The notes under the pieces were generated by a model. The model was not told where the DNA came from. It made no database searches and saw nothing but the letters and a program-made list of their open reading frames with translations. This document shows positions 19,533 to 28,841 of a DNA stretch of 47,832 nucleotides, piece after piece (position 1 is the stretch's first letter; every line of letters begins with the position of its first letter). The translations under genes and the position numbers were made by a program. This stretch comes from Aliivibrio sp. GTDB taxonomy: Bacteria > Pseudomonadota > Gammaproteobacteria > Enterobacterales > Vibrionaceae. The stretch is taken from the NCBI GenBank assembly GCA_016764915.1, contig JAESQY010000182.1, positions 1 to 47,832 of the forward strand. The letters run 5' to 3'.

Positions 19533-19836
19533 TTGTAAAGTGACCATGCTAGAGCTTGTTCAGCAGCATTGTTGTACGGTCAAACGAATTCGTCGTTCAA
19601 GAAATTGGTTGTTAACGGGGGAAGTGGCTCTGTTGAGTCAGCTCAGAGATGCGTTACGATTAGGTCGTGGAATTTGGATAGCAGAGGCGATTGATAACGC
19701 TCTGCCCAAACCCACCTTTAATTTAGCGCTGATGTTACAAGCTAACCCCGTCATAACAGTGAATCAATTAATGGCAGAGACTGGCTGCACATTAATTGAG
19801 GCTCGATGTGCCATTGATGCTGCTGAAAACTTCTGA
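19471..19836 (+). CDS. Ribosome recycling factor family protein (RRF_GI type)
   Basis: A GTG start at 19471 is chosen because GGGAGG lies just upstream; the longer frame from an ATG at 19402 lies within the kinase gene and adds non-conserved residues. The 121-aa product has the pattern I know from a small Vibrio family annotated as ribosome recycling factor family: LNNFLHRIDC, KRIRRSRNWLLTGE and NPVITVNQLMAETGCTLIEAR. The basic patch plus helix-turn-helix-like end suggests nucleic-acid or ribosome binding. Its role is not established. It overlaps the kinase gene by 62 bases. Confidence 0.75.
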   Translation: MQNFNSKTLSIQLNNFLHRIDCKVTMLELVQQHCCTVKRIRRSRNWLLTGEVALLSQLRDALRLGRGIWIAEAIDNALPKPTFNLALMLQANPVITVNQLMAETGCTLIEARCAIDAAENF

Positions 19837-19843
19837 CCAAATA

Positions 19844-20590
19844 TTAATAGAGCTCAGCATACTCGTTAATTTTTTCGCGGCCACGTAGTAGTAAAAAAGC
19901 AAGAAATTGTTGAGTAGAGTGGGTGATCACCTGATGTTCAGGCATCTCTACTTGATCAAACAAAATGTTTACTCGATCAAACTCACCAACAATTGAGCAA
20001 AAATGAGCATCGGAACCAGTGGTAACATAAGCACCTACCTCTTTACAGATAGCGGCTATCTCCCCACAGCGCTCAAGGCTGCCTTTTCGACTATTGCCAT
20101 TAAGTGAAGTGTTATTGATTTCAATGGCGACGTGATGATCTTTCGCGCACTGAATCACCTGCCTAAAATCAAAATCGAAATTAGGGTTGCCTAGATGACC
20201 AAGAGCATCAACTCGCCCCCCTTTAATGACATTGAGCAGTGCTAGAGTATGGCTCTGTTTAGTGCTTGGCTTAAAAACGGGTTCATGGAAGCTAGCGAGT
20301 ACCCAATCTAGGTTTCTATCTACTTGCAGTGGAATGTCAATATCGCCATTTTCGTTGACAATATTGGTCTCTACACCACGAATAACGGCGACATCTTCAA
20401 TAAATCTAGGCAGAATTTTTTGGTTGCTGAAATACCAAGGATGGGGAGCACCGGGCATATCACCAGAGTGATCGGTGCAGCAAAACATGGAGAGTTTGTG
20501 CTCTTTAGCCATGCGGGCGTTTTCAATCAGTGTGCTATAGGCATGGCCACTGGCGTAGGTGTGAGTATGAGTATCAACGACAATTTTCAT
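19844..20590 (-). CDS. PHP-domain phosphatase, YcdX-like
   Basis: 248-aa cytoplasmic metal-dependent phosphoesterase resembling E. coli YcdX. The trinuclear metal site motifs are visible: DTHTHT (His8, His10), [39 protein letters not shown] and GSDAHF. The ATG at 20590 is chosen because conservation begins there; the 20 codons further upstream do not resemble the family. Convergent with the RRF_GI gene (7 bases between stops). The physiological substrate of the family is not firmly known. Confidence 0.88.
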   Translation of the reverse strand: MKIVVDTHTHTYASGHAYSTLIENARMAKEHKLSMFCCTDHSGDMPGAPHPWYFSNQKILPRFIEDVAVIRGVETNIVNENGDIDIPLQVDRNLDWVLASFHEPVFKPSTKQSHTLALLNVIKGGRVDALGHLGNPNFDFDFRQVIQCAKDHHVAIEINNTSLNGNSRKGSLERCGEIAAICKEVGAYVTTGSDAHFCSIVGEFDRVNILFDQVEMPEHQVITHSTQQFLAFLLLRGREKINEYAELY

Positions 20591-20672
20591 AATAACTTCA
20601 ACATTTAGCAAACGTAGAAGAACTATAACGGTTTGAGGCGCAGAACACACCTGTAGAAATGTGAATCTTTCA

Positions 20673-22403
20673 CTAACTGTTCATGCACTCATCACTCTTA
20701 TCATCTTTCCTATTAGAGTGCGGTAGCAGCTCTAATGGGGCGGCGTTACCATTATGGAGCGATGAATCGTTATATTGGTCTAAATAGTGAACTGTTCTAT
20801 TTCTTCCTTGGTTTTTTGCTTTGTAAAGAGCAACATCAGCGTATTTGACGAGATCATCTTTATTCACTTTAGAATCAGGAAAAGAAGCGACACCAATAGA
20901 GACCGTTAATGTTCCTAGAGAGATCCCTTTCAAGCTAAGATGAAGTTTTTCAACGATGTGGCAGATGTTATTAGCCAACTCTATCGCTTGAGAAGGGTCA
21001 AGGTTAGGGGCTAAAATAGCTAACTCTTCACCACCTAAGCGACATACTGAGTCCCCCTCAACAACAGTTTCTAACAGTACACGACTGATCTCTTTTAAAA
21101 CGTAATCACCAGCATCGTGGCCAAAGTTATCGTTAAAGCGTTTGAAATGGTCGAAATCCAGCATCAAAAGTGACAATGGCAACTTATCCCTTTTTGCCGT
21201 CATTAACTGATCTTCAATCGCAGTTTCAAAATGACGACGATTAAATAGGCTGGTTAAAGGATCAATAAGTGCTTGAGAACGAAGTTTTTCTTGTAGGCTT
21301 AAGTTGGCCAATGCTAAACCCAAATGCTCCGCAATGGTAAAGGCGAGCTGTTTAGTTGACGTACTCACTTGATAATTTTTATCACCAAAATAGAGATGAA
21401 GTATCCCTATCGTATTACCATGTGCGGTTAATGGAATACATAAGATTTGATCATCACCAACGGTCGAATTGTGAGTACAAGGAAGAGAGTGATAACTGTC
21501 ATTTGATAAATGGGGCTTTCCCCTTCGTAATGCCCAGCACTCATCGGAGGTGTAACTCATTGCTGATGGCCACTTTTGCCCCCAGTCCAGTTTGATTGCT
21601 AATTGATTACGAGAGTTACGCATCAAGGCAACACTGCCATTAATGTCTCCTAATATTCTAGGAACAATGTCGGCAATGACGTTTTGCGCTTCGTCAAAAG
21701 AGTTGCAGGCAGCTAGCATGTTGGCAAGTCGGTGCAACAGTTCGATCTGATATGTCCGTTGTTTTATTCGTTCTTCTTGTAGACTCTGCTCATTTTTAAC
21801 CCGCAGATCAATTCGTTTAATGCTCACTACAGTAGACAGAACCATGATTAATAAACTGCTGGACATTAAGGTAACCAATATGGTCATTAATTCCGATGAC
21901 ATCGATTTTAATAAAGTCATTGGTGTCGATAGTCGGACGATATACAACGAGTCATATAAAGGCAGCAAAGTAGCGACATACAGCATATCAATACCTAACG
22001 TGTCACTGTACCGGATGTTAAAACCACTTCCATTATTTATGGCACCAATGATTTCGATTCTATCAGAGTGATTATCTAAGGTACCCAACTCTCGGTGCGA
22101 TATCGAACTGTCGCCAAGAACGGTACCATCCTTAGAAATTATTGAAATTCGCTTTTCTAAGGTTGCTTGCGGCAGGTGACTGATGTATTCAGCAATGAGT
22201 TCTGAGTTGAGGTTGGGGAAATCAGGGTTATCCTCATTCATTTCGTAAACAATATCTGACAGTAGATCAGTTAAGTTATCCCTCATATTATTACTGACCC
22301 ATTTATCGAGGGTAACTTGATAAATATATAAACCAATAACCATTGAAATCAGCAACATAATGGTTGGCATGAAGTACCATTTGCGATCATTTGTTGTTGC
22401 CAT
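20673..22403 (-). CDS. Membrane diguanylate cyclase with GAF domain
   Basis: 576-aa inner-membrane enzyme making cyclic di-GMP from two GTP. Order: helix at about residues 12-30, periplasmic sensor of about 130 residues, second helix at about 171-195, coiled coil, GAF domain at about 225-370, GGDEF domain at about 375-540. The active-site loop is GGEEL (457-461), an accepted functional variant. The inhibitory RxxD site before it is absent (VEGD). The C-terminal tail is polar. Divergent from the second cyclase gene. Confidence 0.92.
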   Translation of the reverse strand: MATTNDRKWYFMPTIMLLISMVIGLYIYQVTLDKWVSNNMRDNLTDLLSDIVYEMNEDNPDFPNLNSELIAEYISHLPQATLEKRISIISKDGTVLGDSSISHRELGTLDNHSDRIEIIGAINNGSGFNIRYSDTLGIDMLYVATLLPLYDSLYIVRLSTPMTLLKSMSSELMTILVTLMSSSLLIMVLSTVVSIKRIDLRVKNEQSLQEERIKQRTYQIELLHRLANMLAACNSFDEAQNVIADIVPRILGDINGSVALMRNSRNQLAIKLDWGQKWPSAMSYTSDECWALRRGKPHLSNDSYHSLPCTHNSTVGDDQILCIPLTAHGNTIGILHLYFGDKNYQVSTSTKQLAFTIAEHLGLALANLSLQEKLRSQALIDPLTSLFNRRHFETAIEDQLMTAKRDKLPLSLLMLDFDHFKRFNDNFGHDAGDYVLKEISRVLLETVVEGDSVCRLGGEELAILAPNLDPSQAIELANNICHIVEKLHLSLKGISLGTLTVSIGVASFPDSKVNKDDLVKYADVALYKAKNQGRNRTVHYLDQYNDSSLHNGNAAPLELLPHSNRKDDKSDECMNS

Positions 22404-22654
22404 CTGATATCCACTTATTGAGCATAGTGTTATTAATGGTAGTAGAGATTATTGTTACAACAACATATGAACGGTGATTTAGAGAGCAAGTTTGCACATC
22501 GTAAAAAAAGGGCTTCTTTATTGAATTTAGTAAAATGTATTGACGAGAATTATCGAATTAGTGAATTGAGATAACTTTTATTTATAGTTAAATCTATTAA
22601 CAAGCTGTAATATATAAAAGATAGGAATGAGATGCATGTTTTTAGATTAGAGAG
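22404..22654. other. Intergenic gap between divergent cyclase genes
   Basis: 250 bases, AT-rich, containing the divergent start regions of the two diguanylate cyclase genes. I see no RNA gene or strong palindrome. Individual promoters cannot be assigned with confidence. Confidence 0.4.
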
Positions 22655-24100
22655 ATGCCATTGATTATTATACGATTTGTTATGAGTTTTTTCCAATTTA
22701 GAGCATTGATGGGCATTAGGCCTGTCTATGTCGCCCTGCTATTGTCATGCATGTTGATAACTCCCTCTATAAGTGCCAATCAAGAAGATGAAATAACCAA
22801 ACCACTGCGTGTCACCAACTCAAAAGCGTGGATTCCATTCTCATACGAAGGCAAAAACGGTGAACCTAAAGGCATATTGATTGATTTTTGGAAAGAGTAT
22901 GGAAAAAGAACAGGCCGTGAAATAGAGTTTATTCTCACAGACTGGAATGAATCGATCGATCTATTGAAGCGCGGTGAGGCTGATGTACATGCGGGTATGT
23001 TGTGGTCTGAAAAAAGAGAGGCAATGTTCGATTTTGCTGACACGTTTACCTCAATAACGACGCACCTCTATTTTGATAATCATATTGCCGATAATAGTGT
23101 TGAATCGTACCTGTTTGGTGATGAAGGAGGAGCTCTGGGTTTAGTGTATGGAGGCTACGAACAAGATTTTATCGAGAATAATTACCCAAAAGTTAAATTG
23201 GCGCTGTTTAGTAATAACGAAGAGATGCTGGAAGCCGCGTTAAATCATAAAATCGAAGCCTTCGTTGCGGATCTACAAGTTGCCAATTTTTATCTGCAAA
23301 CCTCAAGTATAAAGTCACGAAAAGGTAACTCTTTTGTGCCCGTACGTTACCTTTATACAGGAAATGTAAGACCTGCTGTTCTTGCTGGCAATACTGCTCT
23401 GTTATCCAGTGTAATTAAAGAGTTCCAACCCATCATATTTTCTGACCGTGACCGAATTTTGAATCGTTGGATTAATTTTGAGACAGTTTATCCACCCTAT
23501 TTAGTCCCACTGGTTTCAGGATTTTTGATTTTAGTCACCATGACCTATATTTTTCAATTGAATAAAACGGTAAAAAATAAAACCAAAGCCCTACAAAAAG
23601 CAAATGATCAGCTTATCTATTTAACCCAAACTGATGAGCTTACAAAAATCTATAATCGACGTTTTTTTCTGGAAAAGTTAGCTAGTGCCAGTAACCAAAG
23701 CCGAAATGTTAGCGTGATTGTTTTTGATATTGATGATTTTAAAAAAATTAATGATACTTTTGGCCACACCATTGGCGATAGGGCTATTCAACTTGTAGTA
23801 AGTAAAGTGGAATCGGTGATCCCGCAAGATTTCTTATTAGCTCGAATAGGCGGTGAGGAGTTTGCGATATATATAGAGGGACATAATTTCACAGTGGTCA
23901 GTGATTTTTCTAAGCAGATATGTTCCGCAATAGAGAAGATTAATCTTGAGCCACTCGGCGTTACTGGACATGTTACGGTGAGCCTAGGCTCGGCATTTTA
24001 TGCAACAGCACCCAGTAATCTAACCATACATGATGCCGATATTTTGATGTATCAGGCTAAAGAGAATGGTAAGAATCAGGCGGTGATTAAGCAGTTGTAA
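22655..24100 (+). CDS. Diguanylate cyclase with periplasmic solute-binding (SBP_bac_3) sensor
   Basis: 481-aa inner-membrane protein. A signal/anchor segment is at about residues 20-40. A periplasmic amino-acid-binding-like domain at about 48-275 starts with KPLRVTNSKAWIPFSYEGKN. A helix lies at about 285-305 (LVPLVSGFLILVTMTYIFQL). The cytoplasmic GGDEF domain is at about 325-481, with active loop GGEEF and no RxxD inhibitory site (IPQD). It probably couples a small periplasmic ligand to c-di-GMP synthesis. A weak GAGAG lies before the ATG; an in-frame ATG nine codons later is possible. Confidence 0.9.
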   Translation: MPLIIIRFVMSFFQFRALMGIRPVYVALLLSCMLITPSISANQEDEITKPLRVTNSKAWIPFSYEGKNGEPKGILIDFWKEYGKRTGREIEFILTDWNESIDLLKRGEADVHAGMLWSEKREAMFDFADTFTSITTHLYFDNHIADNSVESYLFGDEGGALGLVYGGYEQDFIENNYPKVKLALFSNNEEMLEAALNHKIEAFVADLQVANFYLQTSSIKSRKGNSFVPVRYLYTGNVRPAVLAGNTALLSSVIKEFQPIIFSDRDRILNRWINFETVYPPYLVPLVSGFLILVTMTYIFQLNKTVKNKTKALQKANDQLIYLTQTDELTKIYNRRFFLEKLASASNQSRNVSVIVFDIDDFKKINDTFGHTIGDRAIQLVVSKVESVIPQDFLLARIGGEEFAIYIEGHNFTVVSDFSKQICSAIEKINLEPLGVTGHVTVSLGSAFYATAPSNLTIHDADILMYQAKENGKNQAVIKQL

Positions 24101-24102
24101 CT

Positions 24103-24132
24103 AACGTCCATTCAGTTTGAAAAATGGACGTT
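24103..24132. terminator. Bidirectional hairpin between convergent genes
   Basis: AACGTCCATT and AATGGACGTT form a perfect 10-bp stem with a 10-base loop, placed between the convergent cyclase and transaminase stops (3 and 7 bases away). T-tracts are short on both sides. Confidence 0.6.
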
Positions 24133-24138
24133 ATGTTG

Positions 24139-25452
24139 TTACGCAGGGATCTCTTTAGCGATTGATTGTAAAGCATCAACAATCACATCCACATGATCTT
24201 TTTCAATAATGAGTGGCGGTGAAAGTGCAATGGTATTACCCATGCTGCGAACCATTACCCCTTTCTCATAGCAGTGCTTGAGAATATTAAATCCAATCGG
24301 TTTACCGTCAGCTTGTTCAGCAAATTGTACCGCGCCTATCAAACCACAGTTTCGAATATCAACGATGGATGGCATGTCTTTTAAAGAGTGCAAACCCTCT
24401 TGGAAATAGTTGCCAATCTCCCCTTGTCCACGCTCCAGTAATCCTTCGCGTTCATAAATATCAAGAGTGGCTAAACCCGCTGCGCATGCAATGGGGTGAC
24501 CTGAGTAGGTGTAACCATGGAAAAATTCAACTGCGCCTTCTGCGGCACTGTTGACGACGGTATTATAGATGTCATCTTGAACGAACACGGCACCAAGAGG
24601 AACCACACCGCTGGTGATGCCTTTAGCTGAGGTGATCAAATCAGGAGTAACGTTAAATAAAGTTGATGCGAATGGGCTGCCGAGACGTCCCCATGCGGTG
24701 ATTACTTCATCAAAAATCAAGACAATGTCATGTTTGGTACATATTTCGCGCAAGCGTTGCAGATACCCTTTTGCTGGCATAATCACACCGCCAGCTCCAG
24801 CAATCGGTTCCACGATAACCGCCGCGATGCTATCAGCACCATGGAACTGCACCATTTTTTCTAGTTGTTCGGCTTTATCTGCGCCTTCATCAGGCAGTCC
24901 TTTTGAAAAAGCGCAGTTGGTTATGTCTAAAGTGTGGTCGAGGTGATCCGCTGGTAACAGTGGACCGAACCCTTTGCGGTTAGGGGAGAGTCCACCGACA
25001 GAGATGCCACCAAAGTTAACACCGTGGTAACCCAACTCGCGTCCAATAAAACGGAACTTGCCTTTATTACCTTTGGCTTGGTGATACGCGAGGGCAATTT
25101 TGAGTGCACTTTCAACGGCTTCCGAGCCCGAGTTGGTAAAAAAGACCTTATTTAACCCATCAGGTGTGTGTTTAATGAGTCTTTCTGCAAACTCAAAACT
25201 GATGTCATGTCCAAAATTAAACGGTGAGCTGTAATCGAGAGTCGTATTTTGACTGGCCATCGCTTCACCAATCTCTTTACGACCGTGACCCGCATTGACA
25301 CACCATAAACCCGCAGTGGCATCGAGCAGCTTTTGCCCTTTGTTAGAGTAGCAATACATACCTTGCGCGCGGTTGATGATCCTTGGGTTGGATTTGAAAT
25401 CGCGGTTGGCCGTAAAGGGCATCCATAGTGATTGATAGTTGCTATTTTCCAT
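24139..25452 (-). CDS. Omega-amino acid:pyruvate transaminase (class III), candidate 5-aminovalerate transaminase
   Basis: 437-aa PLP-dependent fold-type I aminotransferase. It closely resembles Pseudomonas beta-alanine/omega-amino-acid:pyruvate transaminase along its length: WMPFTANRDF, GLWCVNAGHGRKEI, TNSGSE, GYHGVNFGG, EPIAGAGGV, IFDEVITAWGR (Asp248) and SAKGITSG (PLP Lys277). Neighbouring csiD, lhgO and semialdehyde dehydrogenase genes point to 5-aminovalerate as the amine donor, giving glutarate semialdehyde; beta-alanine, GABA or a polyamine remain possible. A LysR gene lies upstream on the same strand. Confidence 0.9.
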   Translation of the reverse strand: MENSNYQSLWMPFTANRDFKSNPRIINRAQGMYCYSNKGQKLLDATAGLWCVNAGHGRKEIGEAMASQNTTLDYSSPFNFGHDISFEFAERLIKHTPDGLNKVFFTNSGSEAVESALKIALAYHQAKGNKGKFRFIGRELGYHGVNFGGISVGGLSPNRKGFGPLLPADHLDHTLDITNCAFSKGLPDEGADKAEQLEKMVQFHGADSIAAVIVEPIAGAGGVIMPAKGYLQRLREICTKHDIVLIFDEVITAWGRLGSPFASTLFNVTPDLITSAKGITSGVVPLGAVFVQDDIYNTVVNSAAEGAVEFFHGYTYSGHPIACAAGLATLDIYEREGLLERGQGEIGNYFQEGLHSLKDMPSIVDIRNCGLIGAVQFAEQADGKPIGFNILKHCYEKGVMVRSMGNTIALSPPLIIEKDHVDVIVDALQSIAKEIPA

Positions 25453-25554
25453 TTGAGGCTCGATATGTCATGTAAATGTAAACACAAGGTTATCGATGTG
25501 GTGAGTAAAATAAAATTATGATGAATGAAAATAAAGTTTTACCGCTATCAAACT

Positions 25555-26427
25555 TTATCGTAATTCTTTTTGAAGATATTGGACTAAGGCCTGTGAAGCG
25601 ATAGACAGATAGTGATTGGATTTCCACCCAACACCAAGATGCAAAGGGATAGCAGGATTAAAAGGAAGTGAAACCAACGTATCGTCATCTTGTAAAATCA
25701 TCGGCAGGCAGGTTGAGATACCAATGTCTTTGCGTACAAGCGATTTTAATAATTCAATTAGGTTAGTTTCAAAGCGAACATCAGGGGTGATTTTATGTTG
25801 CTGACAATATGCACTGATGGCTTCTCGCAGAAAATACCCCTCTCGGAATAGCACTAAAGGTTGCGCACAAAACTTCTCCAGTGTGATTTTTTTAAGTTTG
25901 GCAAAGGGGTGTGACTTGGGTACACAGGCGACAATCTGTTGCTTGGTTAAGGTGACATAACGAATTTGATCATGACAACGATCGGTGCGAATCAAGGCCA
26001 AATCTAACTGCCCATTAATGAGCATTTTTTCAAGTGTCGCTGTACCTGCCTCATGTACATTGATTTGAATGCCGGGGTAGATCTGCTTAAATTGTGCTAA
26101 CACGTCAGGAAGGTAATAAGACCCCAGCATTGCTGAAACGCCGAAATTAATGATACCGCTCTCAAGTCCCTTTAATTCCATTAACTCTTTTTCTGCTTGC
26201 CCCACATTTTCAAGAATTAAATATGCGTGACGTAACAGCACCTTGCCATCTTGGGTTAGGGTCATTTTTCGGTCAGTACGGTTAATTAATTTGAGCCCTA
26301 GCTGTTGTTCTAATTTTTGAATACTGATGCTTAATGCCGACTGAGCAATGTTGAGCTGATCCGCCGCTTTGGTGAAGTTTCCTTTCTCAGAGAGCATAGT
26401 GAAATAATATAAGCGTTTAAGATCCAT
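25555..26427 (-). CDS. LysR-type regulator, divergent from csiD
   Basis: 290-aa LysR regulator with N-terminal HTH (GNFTKAADQLNIAQSALSIS) and LysR substrate-binding domain. The ATG at 26427 has GGAG 6 bases upstream; a TTG at 26439 only extends the frame. Its gene is divergent from csiD across a gap with two strong palindromes and lies upstream of the transaminase gene in the same direction. It is the best candidate for control of both. Effector could be glutarate or an upstream metabolite (inference). Confidence 0.92.
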   Translation of the reverse strand: MDLKRLYYFTMLSEKGNFTKAADQLNIAQSALSISIQKLEQQLGLKLINRTDRKMTLTQDGKVLLRHAYLILENVGQAEKELMELKGLESGIINFGVSAMLGSYYLPDVLAQFKQIYPGIQINVHEAGTATLEKMLINGQLDLALIRTDRCHDQIRYVTLTKQQIVACVPKSHPFAKLKKITLEKFCAQPLVLFREGYFLREAISAYCQQHKITPDVRFETNLIELLKSLVRKDIGISTCLPMILQDDDTLVSLPFNPAIPLHLGVGWKSNHYLSIASQALVQYLQKELR

Positions 26428-26457
26428 CAGCGGCTCCAAGAGTATGTGTATATATAA

Positions 26458-26496
26458 AATATATGGAAACTATAATTACCATATATTGTAATTATA
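26458..26496. promoter_or_regulatory. Two overlapping palindromes in the LysR-csiD gap
   Basis: AATATATGG (26458-26466) pairs with CCATATATT (26479-26487). TATAATTAC (26471-26479) pairs with GTAATTATA (26488-26496), 8 bases apart. Both are perfect 9-bp inverted repeats, overlapping each other. This layout suits LysR-type recognition and activation sites. No binding has been shown. Confidence 0.55.
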
Positions 26497-26584
26497 TTCA
26501 TTTACTCGTTATAGTTTTTTGACACCCATCGGGTATCGCGTGAAGCAAACCCAATTTAGATCTGGATATAAAAAGGAATTTAAA

Positions 26585-27544
26585 ATGAGCAGTGTTATTG
26601 AACAGAAGTTAAGTGAGATAAAATGTGAAGGGTTTGATATTAGCAATCATCCAAGTAATCAACGTTTACAAGTGATTACACTGCATAAAAGGACCATAGA
26701 TTGTTTTACAGATCTTATTTCGAATTGGAGTTTACAATCGGCAGAGTATAAACCATTTATGCGATTTGCCATTGCTGAAGCGTTGGATAAAGCGTGCGGA
26801 CTTCAGCTTATGGCGACCTTAAAAGCGATTATGAACGATCGTGAAACGGGGGCGTTTCTATTGGAAGCGGATGATCAAGCACAGCAAATGTACCAAGACA
26901 ATGATGAACAGCGAGATTTTTTTGTGATGTTATCAACGGCGGTCTCTCATCTTATCGGAGTGCCAAACTTTGATGCGATGTATGGCAAATACTACGCACG
27001 TTTTACGGTGAAAAATGAAGATAATAGCGACAGCTACCTTCGAAAAGCGCATCGTCGTATGGAGCTGCATAATGATGGCACTTATGTTAAAGAACGTACC
27101 GATTTTGTCTTGATGATGAAGATGGATGAGAAAAATATGGAGATGGGCGACTCGTTGCTGCTTCATGTGGATGATTGGAAAGATTTAGAACAATTTTATC
27201 ACCACCCAATGGCCAAGCAGCCCATTACCTGGGGCTCACCACCAAGTAAAAATGTGGGTTATTCGATTAAGCATCCTGTCTTTTTTGAAGAGGATAAAAA
27301 TGGCAAACCTCATATGCTGTTTATTGACCAGTTTGCTGAGCCTGAAACCATGCAACAAGGATTGTACCTTCATCAAATGAGTGAATCTTTAGAGTCAGAT
27401 AAAAATTGTTTTAATGTTAGAGTGAAAGCGGGTTCGATGTTGGTGGTGCAAAATCATTGTTGGTTACATGGACGAGATAAGTTTATTGCTCATAACGAGC
27501 TTCATCGTGAGCTGCTTCGTCAACGAGGTCGATTTACGCAGTAA
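26585..27544 (+). CDS. csiD: Glutarate 2-hydroxylase (CsiD/GlaH), Fe(II)/2-oxoglutarate oxygenase
   Basis: Hydroxylates glutarate to L-2-hydroxyglutarate using O2 and 2-oxoglutarate. The 319-aa length is close to E. coli CsiD. The Fe(II) triad is visible: His162 and Asp164 in ELHNDGTY and His295 in HCWLHGRDKF; the C-terminal arginines (ELLRQRGRF) fit 2-oxoglutarate binding. The ATG at 26585 is chosen for its AAGGAA site; the frame upstream starts only with TTG. lhgO follows 59 bases downstream with a small hairpin between. Confidence 0.94.
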   Translation: MSSVIEQKLSEIKCEGFDISNHPSNQRLQVITLHKRTIDCFTDLISNWSLQSAEYKPFMRFAIAEALDKACGLQLMATLKAIMNDRETGAFLLEADDQAQQMYQDNDEQRDFFVMLSTAVSHLIGVPNFDAMYGKYYARFTVKNEDNSDSYLRKAHRRMELHNDGTYVKERTDFVLMMKMDEKNMEMGDSLLLHVDDWKDLEQFYHHPMAKQPITWGSPPSKNVGYSIKHPVFFEEDKNGKPHMLFIDQFAEPETMQQGLYLHQMSESLESDKNCFNVRVKAGSMLVVQNHCWLHGRDKFIAHNELHRELLRQRGRFTQ

Positions 27545-27567
27545 AAGCGATCAGGATAGATTGTACT

Positions 27568-27585
27568 GGCCACGTTATTGTGGCC
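27568..27585 (+). other. Small hairpin between csiD and lhgO
   Basis: GGCCAC-GTTATT-GTGGCC is a perfect 6-bp GC-rich stem, 18 bases before the lhgO ATG. It may tune mRNA stability or coupling between the two genes. Function inferred. Confidence 0.35.
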
Positions 27586-27603
27586 TTCAAAAAAGGGAAT
27601 TTA

Positions 27604-28833
27604 ATGAGCAGTATAAATGATTATGTGGTTATCGGTGGCGGGATTGTTGGCGTTTCAACCGCGTGGCAGTTACAACAAAGGAATCCGGATAAGCGGGTGG
27701 TTCTGGTAGAAAAAGAAGACGCTTTCTCGTTGCATCAAACTGGCCATAATAGCGGTGTTATCCATGCGGGTGTTTACTATGCTCCAGGCAGTTTGAAAGC
27801 GGATTTTTGCAAAGCTGGCGTTGAAAAGACCCTTGAGTTTTGTCAACAACATGATATCCCAGTCGATAATTGCGGAAAACTGCTGGTGGCGACTAATGCG
27901 TTAGAACTTGATCGCATGCAGGCGTTATATCAGCGCTGTCATGACAATAAGATTGACGTCAAACTACTGAATGAAGAAGAGTTAAAAATAGCTGAGCCCA
28001 ACATCGTTGGATTAGGCGCAATCTTGGTTGAGTCGACCTGCATCGTGAACTATCGGCAAGTGACCGAAAAGATGGCTGAAGATTTTTGCGCATTAGGCGG
28101 CGAAGTGCTGTTGAGTACAGAAGTCGTTGGTTTGCAAGAGTATAACGATCGCATTGATATCAATTGCAAAAAACAGGACGAATCGATAACCGTGAGCTGC
28201 GAGTTTTTGATCTCATGCTCTGGATTAATGGCTGACCGTTTGACCAAGATGTTGAACATTAAGACTGATTTTCAAATTATCCCTTACCGCGGTGAATATT
28301 ATCAACTGCCAAGTAGCATGAACCATATTGTTAACCATCTTATCTATCCAATCCCAGACCCTGAATTGCCTTTTCTTGGTGTACATTTAACTCGAATGAT
28401 TGACGGCTCTGTGACCGTTGGGCCCAATGCGGTACAAGGGTGGAAACGAGAAGGTTATGGAAGAGTTAACTTTAGCGTTAAAGATGTGTGGCAGATGGTG
28501 AAATTCCCTGGCTTTTGGAGGGTAAGTAAAAACAATCTAAAAACCGGATTAGTAGAGACTAAAAACTCACTGTGGAAGCGGGGGTACTTAAAGTTGGTCA
28601 ACAAATATTGTCCACAAATTAAAGTCAGTGATCTGAAACGTTACCCCGCGGGGATTAGAGCGCAAGCAGTACTGAAAGATGGAACCTTGGTGCACGATTT
28701 TCTCTTTTCCGAGAGCAACCGAAGCTTACATGTGTGTAATGCGCCATCACCAGCCGCGACCTCCGCGATTCCTATCGGTAACTATATCTGCAATAAAGTG
28801 GCTGACAAACAGTTGGCGAACGCACATCACTAA
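27604..28833 (+). CDS. lhgO: L-2-hydroxyglutarate dehydrogenase/oxidase (LhgO)
   Basis: FAD enzyme oxidising L-2-hydroxyglutarate to 2-oxoglutarate, membrane-associated and passing electrons to quinone in E. coli. The 409-aa protein has the N-terminal dinucleotide fold VIGGGIVGVSTAWQL, then HQTGHNSGVIHAGVYY, a DAO-family signature specific to LhgO, and a C-terminal FAD-binding segment around NAPSPAATSAIPIG. AAGGGAA precedes the ATG at 27604; the GTG at 27580 only extends the frame. Directly downstream of csiD, as in E. coli. Confidence 0.94.
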   Translation: MSSINDYVVIGGGIVGVSTAWQLQQRNPDKRVVLVEKEDAFSLHQTGHNSGVIHAGVYYAPGSLKADFCKAGVEKTLEFCQQHDIPVDNCGKLLVATNALELDRMQALYQRCHDNKIDVKLLNEEELKIAEPNIVGLGAILVESTCIVNYRQVTEKMAEDFCALGGEVLLSTEVVGLQEYNDRIDINCKKQDESITVSCEFLISCSGLMADRLTKMLNIKTDFQIIPYRGEYYQLPSSMNHIVNHLIYPIPDPELPFLGVHLTRMIDGSVTVGPNAVQGWKREGYGRVNFSVKDVWQMVKFPGFWRVSKNNLKTGLVETKNSLWKRGYLKLVNKYCPQIKVSDLKRYPAGIRAQAVLKDGTLVHDFLFSESNRSLHVCNAPSPAATSAIPIGNYICNKVADKQLANAHH

Positions 28834-28841
28834 TCAGAATA

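Noticed and set aside
26519..26584. TTG-initiated extension of csiD, and TTGACA there as a -35 box
   Set aside because: The ATG at 26585 has a good ribosome site and fits the family length. No -10 element is found at proper spacing from TTGACA.
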